This document shows, piece by piece, positions 18,102-27,627 of a stretch of DNA of 64,000 nt. The translations under genes and the position numbers were made by a program. The number at the start of each line of letters is the position of its first letter. Within the stretch, counting starts at the first letter, position 1. Source of the DNA: Prochlorococcus marinus bv. HNLC1 (lineage in GTDB: Bacteria > Cyanobacteriota > Cyanobacteriia > PCC-6307 > Cyanobiaceae); contig GL947594.1 of NCBI GenBank assembly GCA_000218705.1, positions 709,876 through 773,875 of the forward strand. Reading direction: 5' to 3'. Below the pieces are notes generated by a model that saw only the letters and a program-made list of their open reading frames with translations, was not told where the DNA came from and searched no databases.

Positions 18102-18776
18102 ATGAGTAAAAATGCAGTTTTAACAAGTAATCTTTGTCATTATTATGGCTTTGGTGAAAATAGGAAAAAAGTCTTAGATAAAGTAAATATAAATATTAAA
18201 GAGAGAGAATTAGTTCTTTTAAAAGGACCTTCTGGATGTGGGAAAACAACTCTCTTAACATTAATAGGAGCTTTAAGAACTTGCCAAGAAGGTAGTCTTA
18301 ATGTTTTAGCTAGAGAATTAAATGGAGCAACAAGAAAAACAAGGCAAAGATTAAGGAGGAATATTGGTATGATATTCCAAGGTCATAATTTATTGAGATG
18401 TTTAACAGCTGAACAAAATGTCCAAATGGGTGCAGATTTAATTAAAGGTTTAACCTATTTACAAAGAAGAGAAATTGCGAGAAAGTGGTTGTCAGAGGTT
18501 GGTTTAGAGGATCATCATAAAAAATTACCTAATGCTTTATCTGGAGGACAGAAACAAAGAGTCGCAATAGCAAGAGCTTTATCTGCAAATCCAAAATTAT
18601 TACTAGCTGATGAACCAACATCTGCACTTGATAGTGTTACTGGTAGAGAAATCGTTAGTTTATTAAAAAGATTGTCAAAAGATCAGAATTGTTCTGTTTT
18701 AATGGTTACTCATGATCCTAGAATCTCAGATATGGCAGATAGGATATTAAATATGGAAGATGGTAAGATTTTTTAG
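18102..18776 (+). CDS. devA: DevA-type ABC transporter ATP-binding protein
   Basis: A 224-residue ABC ATPase with Walker A GPSGCGKTT (residues 42-50), signature LSGGQKQR, Walker B LLLADEPTSALD and the switch His in VLMVTHDPRI. The sequence type is that of LolD/DevA subunits that power FtsX-like permeases. It belongs to the devBCA operon and would energise export through DevC and DevB. Confidence 0.94.
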   Translation: MSKNAVLTSNLCHYYGFGENRKKVLDKVNINIKERELVLLKGPSGCGKTTLLTLIGALRTCQEGSLNVLARELNGATRKTRQRLRRNIGMIFQGHNLLRCLTAEQNVQMGADLIKGLTYLQRREIARKWLSEVGLEDHHKKLPNALSGGQKQRVAIARALSANPKLLLADEPTSALDSVTGREIVSLLKRLSKDQNCSVLMVTHDPRISDMADRILNMEDGKIF

Positions 18777-18813
18777 AGCCCATAGTGAGTTAAAATAGAA
18801 AAAAATTTTATTT

Positions 18814-18966
18814 ATGGCTAAAAGAAGAAATTTAAAAAAAGAGAAACAAGAGCGAAATCGTGCTTATGCAAGAAAGTTCAAGAAAAGAAAATTACGTGGG
18901 GATGTACGATCAGATGGTGCTAGCAATGTTACTGGAAGTATAAACAATGGAGGTGCAGCAGATTAA
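18814..18966 (+). CDS. Small very basic conserved protein (50 aa)
   Basis: A complete 50-codon frame, ATG 18814 to TAA 18966. The first 30 residues are highly basic (MAKRRNLKKEKQERNRAYAR, then KFKKRKLRG), the last 20 are Gly/Ser/Asn-rich. The composition suggests RNA or ribosome binding, but no function is known. Small proteins with the same start exist in picocyanobacteria as far as I recall. It lies 38 bases after devA. Confidence 0.7.
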   Translation: MAKRRNLKKEKQERNRAYARKFKKRKLRGDVRSDGASNVTGSINNGGAAD

Positions 18967-19023
18967 ATTGAAATAAGATCTATACTTATTTAATTTCTTA
19001 GAATCCCCATATTTCCAATTATT

Positions 19024-19941
19024 ATGAATATAAGCGTTGTTATTCCAACTTATAATAGGAAATTAATATTGAAGAAATGTTTACTTGCTTTAGAAAATCA
19101 ATTATTAAATAACAGGATTAATTCATATGAAATAATTGTCATTGATGATGGATCTACAGATGGAACAACAAAATGGATAAAAGAAAATACAGAAAAACTT
19201 CCTCATGTTGTACTTTATGAGCAATCTCATGGAGGACCAGCTTTAGCAAGAAATCTTGGTGTTCTTAAATCCAAAAATGAAATTATTATTTTTATTGATA
19301 GTGATCTCGTAGTCGTTAATAATTTTTTAATAAATCATGTAGATAAATTATATAATTATTGGGAAAAATTCAATAAAAATTGCTTTACTTACGGATCAGT
19401 AATAAATACATCAAATTTTGAAAACCCAGAAAAAGAAAATCATAAAATCACTGATATTTCCTTTGCTTACTTTGCAACAGGGAATGTAGCAATATCAAGA
19501 GATTTACTTTTAAAAGTAGGCTTATTTGATAGCTCCTTTAGTTTATATGGTTGGGAAGATCTAGAACTTGGAGAAAGATTAAAGCAGTTTGGAACTAAAA
19601 TAATAAAATGCCCTGAAGCAAAAGGCTTTCATTGGCATCCTCCATTTCAATGTGAACAAATTAATTCACTAGTAAGAAAAGAATCTGAGAGAGCTAAGAT
19701 GGCTTTGATTTTTTTTAATAAACATCCAAACCTAAGAGTTCGTTTTATTATTCAATTAACTTTTTTACATAGATTCTTATGGAATTTATTATGTTTGGGC
19801 GGAATAATTAATGTAAGAACAATGACTCCTCTCTTAGATTATTTGGTTAAAAGAAAAAAGAATTCTTTTGCTTTAGAACTATTAAAAATTCCACTGAATT
19901 TAATCTACATAAAAGAACTTTATAAATCATTTAATAAATAA
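19024..19941 (+). CDS. Glycosyltransferase family 2
   Basis: A 305-residue GT-A fold enzyme. It shows the nucleotide-binding start VVIPTYNRKLILKKCL, IVIDDGSTDGT, the GGPALARNLG segment, the DxD motif in FIDSDLVV, and the catalytic ED motif in YGWEDLELGERL. The C-terminus is basic and hydrophobic (RFIIQLTFLHRFLWNLL) and may touch the membrane. It transfers a sugar from a nucleotide donor; donor and acceptor are unknown. Its position after the export operon suggests envelope glycan or glycolipid work, but this is inference. Confidence 0.9.
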   Translation: MNISVVIPTYNRKLILKKCLLALENQLLNNRINSYEIIVIDDGSTDGTTKWIKENTEKLPHVVLYEQSHGGPALARNLGVLKSKNEIIIFIDSDLVVVNNFLINHVDKLYNYWEKFNKNCFTYGSVINTSNFENPEKENHKITDISFAYFATGNVAISRDLLLKVGLFDSSFSLYGWEDLELGERLKQFGTKIIKCPEAKGFHWHPPFQCEQINSLVRKESERAKMALIFFNKHPNLRVRFIIQLTFLHRFLWNLLCLGGIINVRTMTPLLDYLVKRKKNSFALELLKIPLNLIYIKELYKSFNK

Positions 19942-19994
19942 AATTTCTTAAATTACATCTTTCTTGCTAATATATATAAATTATTCAAACCGCA

Positions 19995-20050
19995 CATCTG
20001 ACAGTTTCGGGTTATTTTTAATACCCGTCAGATGGAGGCTAACCCGAAAC
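19995..20050 (+). promoter_or_regulatory. rpsB leader RNA with interlocking inverted repeats (possible pseudoknot)
   Basis: Two perfect complementary pairs interlock upstream of rpsB: CATCTGAC (19995-20002) with GTCAGATG (20027-20034), and GTTTCGGGTT (20004-20013) with AACCCGAAAC (20041-20050). The order A-B-A'-B' is that of an H-type pseudoknot, or of two mutually exclusive hairpins. A third option is CGGGT (20008-20012) with ACCCG (20023-20027). A GGAGG at 20034-20038 lies between A' and B', 21 bases before the ATG. GC content is far above the surroundings. Leaders that bind S2 are known for rpsB in proteobacteria, so feedback control by S2 is a reasonable inference. Confidence 0.6.
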
Positions 20051-20059
20051 CTTAAAAAA

Positions 20060-20763
20060 ATGGCTGTTGTAACACTTTCCGAAATGATGGAAGCAGGTGC
20101 TCATTTTGGGCATCAAACCAGAAGATGGAATCCAAAGATGTCTAAATACATCTATTGTGCAAGAAATGGTGTACATATTATAGATTTAGTTAAAACTGCT
20201 TTATGCATGAATAATGCATATAAATGGACAGAAGTGCTGCTAAAAGTGGAAAAAGGTTTCTATTTGTTGGAACTAAGAAGCAAGCTTCTGAAGTCGTTGC
20301 TCAAGAGGCTTCTAGGTGTGGAGCCGCTTATGTTAATCAACGTTGGCTTGGAGGAATGTTAACAAATTGGACAACGATGAAAGCTCGTATTGAAAGGTTA
20401 AAAGATCTTGAAAGGATGGAATCCAGCGGAGCAATCGCTATGCGACCTAAAAAAGAGGCAGCAGTTTTAAGGAGAGAATTAGAGAGATTGCAAAAATATT
20501 TAGGTGGGTTAAAAAATATGAGAAGATTACCAGATGTTGTTGTATTAGTGGATCAAAGAAGAGAATCAAATGCAGTTCTTGAAGCGAGAAAACTGGATAT
20601 TTCACTTGTCTCAATGCTTGATACTAACTGTGATCCAGACTTATGCGAAGTCCCTATACCCTGTAATGACGATGCTGTTCGCTCAGTTCAATTAATTTTA
20701 GGAAGGCTTGCAGATGCAATTAACGAAGGTAGAAAAGGATCTAACGACCAAAGAAAAAATTAA
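20060..20763 (+). CDS. rpsB: 30S ribosomal protein S2, frameshifted in this sequence
   Basis: S2 sits on the small ribosomal subunit and joins late in assembly. The N-terminal part from ATG 20060 ([19 protein letters not shown], then [13 protein letters not shown] and [10 protein letters not shown]) and the C-terminal part ([43 protein letters not shown]) are both typical. They lie in two frames. One base is missing at about 20230; an extra A gives [13 protein letters not shown]. Restored length is about 234 residues, normal for cyanobacteria. As a single-copy essential gene it must be intact in the cell. tsf follows 45 bases later, the usual order. Confidence 0.95.
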
Positions 20764-20808
20764 TAAATTTACTTAAATTTAAACAACAAATAAACAAATT
20801 CTAAAAAA

Positions 20809-21465
20809 ATGTCAAACATCACAGCAAAATTAGTCAAAGATCTACGAGATAAAACAGGAGCAGGCATGATGGATTGCAAAAAAGCTCTTAATGAGACTAA
20901 TGGTAACTTAGAAAAAGCAATTGAATGGCTTAGAAAAAAAGGTATAGCAAGTGCTGAAAAGAAATCTGGCAGAGTAGCAGCCGAAGGCGCTATAGGCAGT
21001 TATATTCATACTGGATCACGAGTAGGAGTCTTATTAGAACTAAATTGTGAAACTGACTTTGTCGCACGTGGAGAAATTTTTCAGTCACTTCTTAAAGATA
21101 TTTCAATGCAAGTAGCAGCTTGTCCAAATGTTGAGTATGTTTCTGTTGATGATGTTCCTCAAGATGTAGTTGAAAAAGAAAAACTTATTGAAATGGGTAG
21201 AGATGATTTGGCTAACAAACCTGAACAAATTAGAGAAAAAATTGTAGAAGGAAGAATTGCTAAAAGATTGAAAGAATTAGTTTTATTAGATCAACCCTAT
21301 ATAAAAGATAGTGCTTTAACAGTTGAACAACTTGTTAAGCAAACCGCAGGAAAAATTGGTGAAAATATTAAAGTAAGGCGTTTTACTAGATATACACTAG
21401 GCGAAGGAATAGAAGTTAAAGAGATAGGATTTGCAGAAGAAGTAGAGTCAATGAAATCAATTTAA
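20809..21465 (+). CDS. tsf: Translation elongation factor Ts
   Basis: A 218-residue EF-Ts, the short cyanobacterial form. It has the UBA-like N-terminus ([20 protein letters not shown]) and the conserved EF-Tu contact ([19 protein letters not shown], then TDFVAR). EF-Ts exchanges GDP for GTP on EF-Tu. It forms the classic rpsB-tsf operon. The next frame starts with TTG 4 bases after its stop. Confidence 0.95.
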   Translation: MSNITAKLVKDLRDKTGAGMMDCKKALNETNGNLEKAIEWLRKKGIASAEKKSGRVAAEGAIGSYIHTGSRVGVLLELNCETDFVARGEIFQSLLKDISMQVAACPNVEYVSVDDVPQDVVEKEKLIEMGRDDLANKPEQIREKIVEGRIAKRLKELVLLDQPYIKDSALTVEQLVKQTAGKIGENIKVRRFTRYTLGEGIEVKEIGFAEEVESMKSI

Positions 21466-21469
21466 AATA

Positions 21470-22540
21470 TTGGATAGAGACTTATTAGAAAAGAATTATA
21501 AAAAAATAAATGATCAATTATTTCATATTGGTTGTAGAAAGTCGAAAATAAAAAAAGAAATTTATAGTCTTTATGATTTATATCTGACAATTATTAGATT
21601 TAAATTGCAAAATTACATAGGAGAAGCAATTAAAGCTCTTTTAGTTGAATCTGGTAATGGAATTAGCGTAAAAGATCAAAAAACTAAACTATTTATAAAA
21701 AATGATTTGAAAAAAATAGTAAATGATATTTTACCATTCTTAACTATTGAACAATTATCAATAGAAAAAGATTATAAAATTGCTAATCGAATTGAGAATA
21801 ATAGAGAATTTAAAAGTAACTATAATTTAAAAGAAGAAGTTCATACAGTAAACAATTTTGAAACTATTAACATAAATAACTCAACAAACTATTGTAATTT
21901 TTATTATGAGAATTTAATTAATGATAATAAGAATATTAATATGGATAATTATGTGCTAGAAAATAAATATATTGATAATTATAAACATGATGAAAAATTA
22001 GGATGTATAAACTCTAAAATTTTACTAAGTGATTTTGATGAAGATAAATTATCATTAAATACGTATCAAAGTAAAGATAGTAAGTATTTTGTTCCTATTG
22101 AATTTAAAGATATAATTTTATGGATGGATACTCTAGAGTCCTCTTTAAATTTATATCTTCAAGATCTTTCGATTGAAATTAATAATCAACTTTTTAAAAA
22201 AAATATTTTTAAAAGATTTATAAATAATGATTTACTACTTTATGTTTTTGATAATCACTTATTGTTTAGTAATCCATCACCCTTCGTATTGAAGTTTGAT
22301 CCATCTTTAACCCAATATATTAATTTTGATGAAAACTTTAGTGAAAATAAATTTCTAAAAACTAATTTAATTAGTATAAATAGTGCTGAATTAGAATTTA
22401 TTAATATCAACTTAAGTATGTTAAAAAATAAATTATTGGAATTAAAATCTAATATTTATTTATTAATTAAAAAAGAAGATTATTGGTGTAATAAACTTAA
22501 ACTAAATTCTAATATCAAATCTACTATAAATAAACTCTAA
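21470..22540 (+). CDS. Hypothetical protein, Asn/Lys-rich (356 aa)
   Basis: No recognised domain. The protein starts at TTG 21470, 4 bases after tsf, so it is probably translated from the same mRNA. Composition is dominated by Asn, Lys, Ile and Leu, partly because of low GC. The middle (about residues 110-200) looks disordered, while the ends look helical (YDLYLTIIRFKLQNYIGEA and LELKSNIYLLIKKEDYW). It sits between tsf and recG and could be a picocyanobacterial-specific gene. Confidence 0.7.
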   Translation: MDRDLLEKNYKKINDQLFHIGCRKSKIKKEIYSLYDLYLTIIRFKLQNYIGEAIKALLVESGNGISVKDQKTKLFIKNDLKKIVNDILPFLTIEQLSIEKDYKIANRIENNREFKSNYNLKEEVHTVNNFETININNSTNYCNFYYENLINDNKNINMDNYVLENKYIDNYKHDEKLGCINSKILLSDFDEDKLSLNTYQSKDSKYFVPIEFKDIILWMDTLESSLNLYLQDLSIEINNQLFKKNIFKRFINNDLLLYVFDNHLLFSNPSPFVLKFDPSLTQYINFDENFSENKFLKTNLISINSAELEFININLSMLKNKLLELKSNIYLLIKKEDYWCNKLKLNSNIKSTINKL

Positions 22541-22556
22541 CTTAATTATTTTTAAA

Positions 22557-25006
22557 TTGAATCAAGGAAATATTCATTCAGAAAATATTAAAAATTGGGT
22601 CAGACCATTGCAACGTGCATTAACACTAGAGACAGAGTTTGGATTTATAAATATTTTAGGCAAGGAAAAATACTTTAATGAATTTCTAAATGAAAGTTTT
22701 ATAATTTAAATCATTTAGGATTAAATAATGAATTTAATCTTTCATTTAAGGCCTTTTCTGAAAAATATAATTTATATAATAAACTTGATATTAATCAAAG
22801 AAAAAGATTAGTAATAGATACTAGAAAACTTCTTTTAAAGTTAAGTAAATCAGTAGATTTTAATAAAGATAATAGTTTTCCTACTTCCTATTATGATCTG
22901 CAAAATAGTAAACTTTCTCTTAAATCAGACGTCTCCGAAATTAATGGTATTGGAAAAGTAAATAAAGAAAATCTAAATAAATTAGGAATCTTTGATATAA
23001 AAGATTTAATTAATTATTTCCCCAGAACTTATTTAGACTATACGAATAAAGAAAAAATAATAAATTTAAAACCTGATAATTTATATACTTGTACTGCAAA
23101 TATTAAAAGATTTTATATGTATAAGAGTAAAAAGAATAACAATTTATCTGTCATGAATTTAATTGTTTATGATAATACTTCTTCAATTAAAATTACTAAA
23201 TTTTTTTTAGGCAAAAGATTTAGATCATTTTCTTTTTTTTCTAGTCAAAAAGAAAAGTATAAACTCGGAATAAAAATTGCTATCTCAGGTAAGGTAAAAT
23301 TGACAGAATATGGACGATCATTTGTTGATCCTCAGATTGAAATTTTAAATAATAACGAGAATATCAATTTTACAGGAAAAATTTTACCAATATATTCTTT
23401 AACAGATTCTCTCTCTAATATCAGCTTCATTAAGATTCTCAAAAAGGTACTTTTTTGCACAAAAGATTTCCCTGATATCTTAAATAATAAACAACTTAAT
23501 TCTTTATCTTTATTATCTCTTAGTGAATCTTTAGTTAATATTCATTTGCCTGTTAGCCAAGAATATCTTCAACTTTCAAAGAAACGTTTAGTTTTTGATG
23601 AATTATTGTTATTGCAATTAAACTTTCTTTTAAAGAGAAGAAATAGAAATAAAAAGATTGTTAAATCAAATAATTCTGTCAAAAAATTGCTCTTGGATTG
23701 TTTTTTGGAAAAATTACCTTTTAAACTCACAGATTCTCAAAATAAAGTTTTAGAAGAAATTAAATTAGATCTAAATGGTATTAATCCAATGTCCCGTCTA
23801 CTTCAAGGAGATGTTGGTAGTGGAAAAACTATTATTGCTATATCCTCTCTATTAATAATGATAGAAAAAGGTTATCAATGCGCATTTATGGTCCCAACAG
23901 AAGTGTTAGCAGAACAGCACTATAAAAGTCTTATAAAGTTAACTAATTCACTTTTTATTTCTGTTGAATTATTAACAGGAAATACATCAGAAAAGAAGAG
24001 AAAGCAAATTAGGAGAGATTTAGAAAATGGTCAAGTTAATGTTTTGGTTGGGACTCATGCATTATTTGAAGAAAAAGTTATCTTTAATGCTCTTGGTCTA
24101 GTAATTATTGATGAGCAACATAGGTTTGGTGTTAGTCAAAGAAATAGATTATTAAAAAAAGGTGAAAACGCACATTTACTATCCATGACTGCCACTCCTA
24201 TTCCTAGGACATTAGCACTATCAATATATGGTGATTTGGATGTTAGTCAAATCACTGAATTGCCCCCAGGTCGATTACCTGTTGCTACAAAAATTGTAAG
24301 TGAGAATAATTTATCTGAACTATTTAAGATTGTCGAAAAAGAAATTGAGAGTGGAAAGCAAGCCTATGTGATACTCCCACTTATAGAAGAATCTGAAAAA
24401 TTAAATTTAAACTCTGCAATTAATATTTACGAAAAACTTTCTGAGGAAGTTTTTAAACAATTTAATGTTGGACTTCTTCATGGAAAATTAAACCCAAATG
24501 ACAAAAATAAAGTTTTAAGTCTTTTCTCAGAAAATAAAATAAATATTTTAGTTTCTACTACTGTTATTGAAGTTGGTATTGATGTTCCAAATGCTTCAAT
24601 AATGGTAATTTATAATTCTGAAAGATTTGGTTTATCGCAACTTCATCAATTAAGGGGAAGAGTCGGTAGAGACTCCTATCAATCGTTTTGTTATTTAATT
24701 ACGAGTGAAAATAATGTACAGACCAATAAAAGACTAAGAGTATTGCAAGAGTCTAATGATGGTTTCTATGTCGCAGAAAAAGATTTAGAGCTTAGAGGTC
24801 CAGGCCAAATTCTGGGTTATAAACAGTCAGGACTACCTGATTTTGTACTAGAAAATCTTCCTCAGAATAAAGTATTAATTGATAAAGCAAGAAATGAAGC
24901 TATTAGTATTTTAAAAGTTGACCCTATGTTAGAAAATAATCAATATTTGAAGAAGTTAATTTTTGATAAATCGGACAATAAATTTATTCATGAATTTTTA
25001 AATTAA
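22557..25006 (+). CDS. recG: ATP-dependent DNA helicase RecG, frameshifted in this sequence
   Basis: RecG unwinds branched DNA and reverses stalled replication forks. The frame from about 22710 to 25006 carries the wedge-domain region (ISGKVKLTEYGRSFVDPQIE), Walker A LQGDVGSGKT, the DEQH box VIIDEQHRFG, MTATPIPRT, and the C-terminal motifs VSTTVIEVGIDVPNA and QLRGRVGRD. The N-terminus starts at TTG 22557 (IHSENIKNWVRPLQ) in another frame; one A missing in ATAATTT near 22703 joins them as SFINLNHLGLNNEF. Joined length is about 816 residues, normal for cyanobacterial RecG. Confidence 0.93.
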
Positions 25007-25064
25007 TAATATTGTTGAAATAAATATTATTTATGTAAATATAAATTTAAATGTATTTTACGTA

Positions 25065-25760
25065 TTGAAACCCTGGTATCAAATCCCTATAGTTGATAAC
25101 AATGAAAAACTAATTTCAATCCCTACTGAAATTAACTTTATAGAACCTCATCCATATTTAGCCTTAGGAGCACCATATAAAAGTAGAAAAAGGATTTGGT
25201 CTCTTCGTGAAGGAGTTGTTTCCCGTTTAGTAAGAGCTAATAATTATTTACAAACCATTCATAATAATTACACACTTATTCTTTATGACAGTTGGCGTCC
25301 AATAGAAGTTCAATCCTATATGTTTTATTTGGCTTATGAAAGTGAGTGTAAGAAAAGAGGGTTAAAATTTCAATCTAATGAAATGAATTCTTATCCTGAA
25401 ATTATCAAAGAAGTTGAGAAGTTTTGGGCTTATCCAAGTATTGATGATAAATGTCCACCTCCGCACTCAACAGGAGGAGCAATAGATTTAGCAATTGCGG
25501 ATAGTTCTGGTAAATTAATTGATATGGGTTGCGATATAGATAATATGGATATAAGTGCTTCACCAGAATTTTATAAAGATCGTAATTCTAAAGAATCAAT
25601 AATATGGGATGACAGAAGAAATTTACTAAAAAATGTAATGTTAAAGTCTGAATTTGTACAACATCCCAATGAATGGTGGCATTTCAGCTATGGAGATCAA
25701 CTATGGGCTTGGACTAATCAAAACAGAAAAGCAATATATGGAAAAGTTGTTGGATATTAG
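25065..25760 (+). CDS. D-alanyl-D-alanine dipeptidase (VanX/DdpX family, M15D)
   Basis: A 231-residue zinc dipeptidase. The M15 zinc motif SxHxxGxAxD is seen as HSTGGAIDLA and the catalytic Glu/His pair as NEWWHFSYG. YDSWRP is the usual segment before. It starts at TTG 25065 and lacks a signal peptide, so it is probably cytoplasmic, cleaving D-Ala-D-Ala. It may recycle cell-wall dipeptide; no vancomycin-resistance genes are nearby. Its stop overlaps that of the convergent sulfite reductase by 4 bases (shared TTAG). Confidence 0.92.
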   Translation: MKPWYQIPIVDNNEKLISIPTEINFIEPHPYLALGAPYKSRKRIWSLREGVVSRLVRANNYLQTIHNNYTLILYDSWRPIEVQSYMFYLAYESECKKRGLKFQSNEMNSYPEIIKEVEKFWAYPSIDDKCPPPHSTGGAIDLAIADSSGKLIDMGCDIDNMDISASPEFYKDRNSKESIIWDDRRNLLKNVMLKSEFVQHPNEWWHFSYGDQLWAWTNQNRKAIYGKVVGY

Positions 25761-27538
25761 TTATTTAATAAATCCAAAATAAAAGAATCTTCATTTTTAT
25801 CTACAAAATCACCAAAATCTAAATCTAAAGAATACTTACTCCATTCAAGAAGTAATGGAGTTAGTATAGTTTCCATGTTTTCTAAAGGCATTCTTTGCAA
25901 GTAAGGTTTAGCTAACCTTTGAAGGTTCTTACTACCACCTAGCCATAATTGATACTTATTTAAACCACTACCAACAAGGGCAAGTTCTGCCATATAAGGT
26001 CTTGAGCAGCCATTAGGACATCCCGTAATCCTAAATAGAATTGTTTTTTCAATATTCAAACTTTTAAGTAGATTATCAATCCTCTCTAAAATATCTGGTA
26101 GGATTCGCTCGGCTTCTGTCATTGCTAACCCACAAAGAGGTAGTGCAGGACATGCTAATGCATGTCTTTGAATTTCATTTATATCATTAAGATTTTCATA
26201 ACCTATCTCCTTTAGTTTTATTTCTATTTCATTTTTATGTTCGTTTGAAATACTGCAGATTAATAAATCTTGATTTGGAGTAAGTCTTAAATCTAAGTTA
26301 TATTTCTCAACTAATTTTCTGATCATTAATTTTTTTTCTCCTTTAAGCCTTCCTGAAAGCAATGGTAAGCCTACAAACCACTTTTTATTATTTTGTTTTT
26401 GCCATCCCAAATAGTCAATTAATTTATTAACTGGTTCTTCTCTTAATGGTTTAATTGGCTTTCGATAATACTTATTAACAAGAATGTCTTTAAACCAATT
26501 TATCCCCTTTTCATGAAGAAGATACTTCATTCGAGCATTTTTTCTTGATTTCCTATCGCCGTAATCTCTTTGTATAGCAACAATACTTTGAATTAATTCA
26601 AAAATATCACTTTCTTCTACATATCCTAAAGGGTCTGCAATTCTAGCAAAGGTTTCTTCATTATTATGGGTTCTTCCCATTCCTCCGCCAATATAAAAAT
26701 TACAACCCTCTAAATGTCCTTTTTTATTTGTAAAAGCAACAATTCCAATATCATTGGTTAAAAGATCAACAGAGTTATCTCCTGGAACAGTTACTGCACA
26801 TTTAAATTTTCTTGGTAAATAGGTTGCACCATATAAAGGTTCATTTTTAACGCCACTAAATACATTCTCATTGAATTGGAGTTTCCTATTTGATTCAATT
26901 TCTTTGTCAGGTTTAATTCTATAAGCAAGATCTCCATCAGCCCAAAGTTCTAAGAAGGTCCCTTGAGCAGCTACTGGAGTTAAAAGATCAGCAACTTTGA
27001 TAGCTAAATCTCTTGCAACTTTATACTCTGGAGTCTCAAATGGAGCTGCAGGTGCCATTACATTTCTATTGATATCTCCACAAGCTGCTAAAGTTGAACC
27101 CATACTATCAACTATAGTTTTTATAACTTTCTTAAGATTTTCTTTTCTAATACCATGCATTTGAAAAGCTTGTCTTGTTGTAGCTCTCAGTGTCCCATTT
27201 CCTAGCTGATTAGATAAATCATCTAAGCAGCAATATAATTTACCCGGTATTTCTCCTCCTGGACTTCTTAATCTCAACATCATTTGCCAATCTTTTATTC
27301 CTGGTTTTCTATTCTCTCTGTCATCTTGCTGATAACTTCCATGAAATTTTAAAAGTTGAACAGCATCATTTGTAAAGTGGTCACTATCGTTTTTTAATTC
27401 ACTAGCTAATGGTTCTTTAAGAAATTGACTTCCTTTTTTGAATTCTTCAAATTTTGATACTTCTAATCCATTAGCTAGACATACAGTCTCTTTTTTGACT
27501 TCTTTTTTCTTCTTTTTTACTTTTTCGACCTTAACCAC
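25757..27538 (-). CDS. sir: Ferredoxin-dependent assimilatory sulfite reductase
   Basis: A 593-residue siroheme/[4Fe-4S] enzyme that reduces sulfite to sulfide. The cluster cysteines are visible in two pairs: CPALPLCGLAMTEAE and RITGCPNGCSRPYMAEL. The N-terminal domain includes YQQDDRENRKPGIKDWQ and RATTRQAFQMHGI, typical of sulfite rather than nitrite reductase. The ferredoxin type fits a cyanobacterium. The first 15 residues are very Lys-rich. Divergent from glyS with 89 AT-rich bases for promoters. Confidence 0.95.
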   Translation of the reverse strand: MVKVEKVKKKKKEVKKETVCLANGLEVSKFEEFKKGSQFLKEPLASELKNDSDHFTNDAVQLLKFHGSYQQDDRENRKPGIKDWQMMLRLRSPGGEIPGKLYCCLDDLSNQLGNGTLRATTRQAFQMHGIRKENLKKVIKTIVDSMGSTLAACGDINRNVMAPAAPFETPEYKVARDLAIKVADLLTPVAAQGTFLELWADGDLAYRIKPDKEIESNRKLQFNENVFSGVKNEPLYGATYLPRKFKCAVTVPGDNSVDLLTNDIGIVAFTNKKGHLEGCNFYIGGGMGRTHNNEETFARIADPLGYVEESDIFELIQSIVAIQRDYGDRKSRKNARMKYLLHEKGINWFKDILVNKYYRKPIKPLREEPVNKLIDYLGWQKQNNKKWFVGLPLLSGRLKGEKKLMIRKLVEKYNLDLRLTPNQDLLICSISNEHKNEIEIKLKEIGYENLNDINEIQRHALACPALPLCGLAMTEAERILPDILERIDNLLKSLNIEKTILFRITGCPNGCSRPYMAELALVGSGLNKYQLWLGGSKNLQRLAKPYLQRMPLENMETILTPLLLEWSKYSLDLDFGDFVDKNEDSFILDLLNN

Positions 27539-27627
27539 TTGATGACTAAAAAGTATCTCTTTTTATACATTAGCTAAAAGCTTATTTAACTGGTAGTAAA
27601 TTATAGTTGTAATAGTTAAATTTTTTT

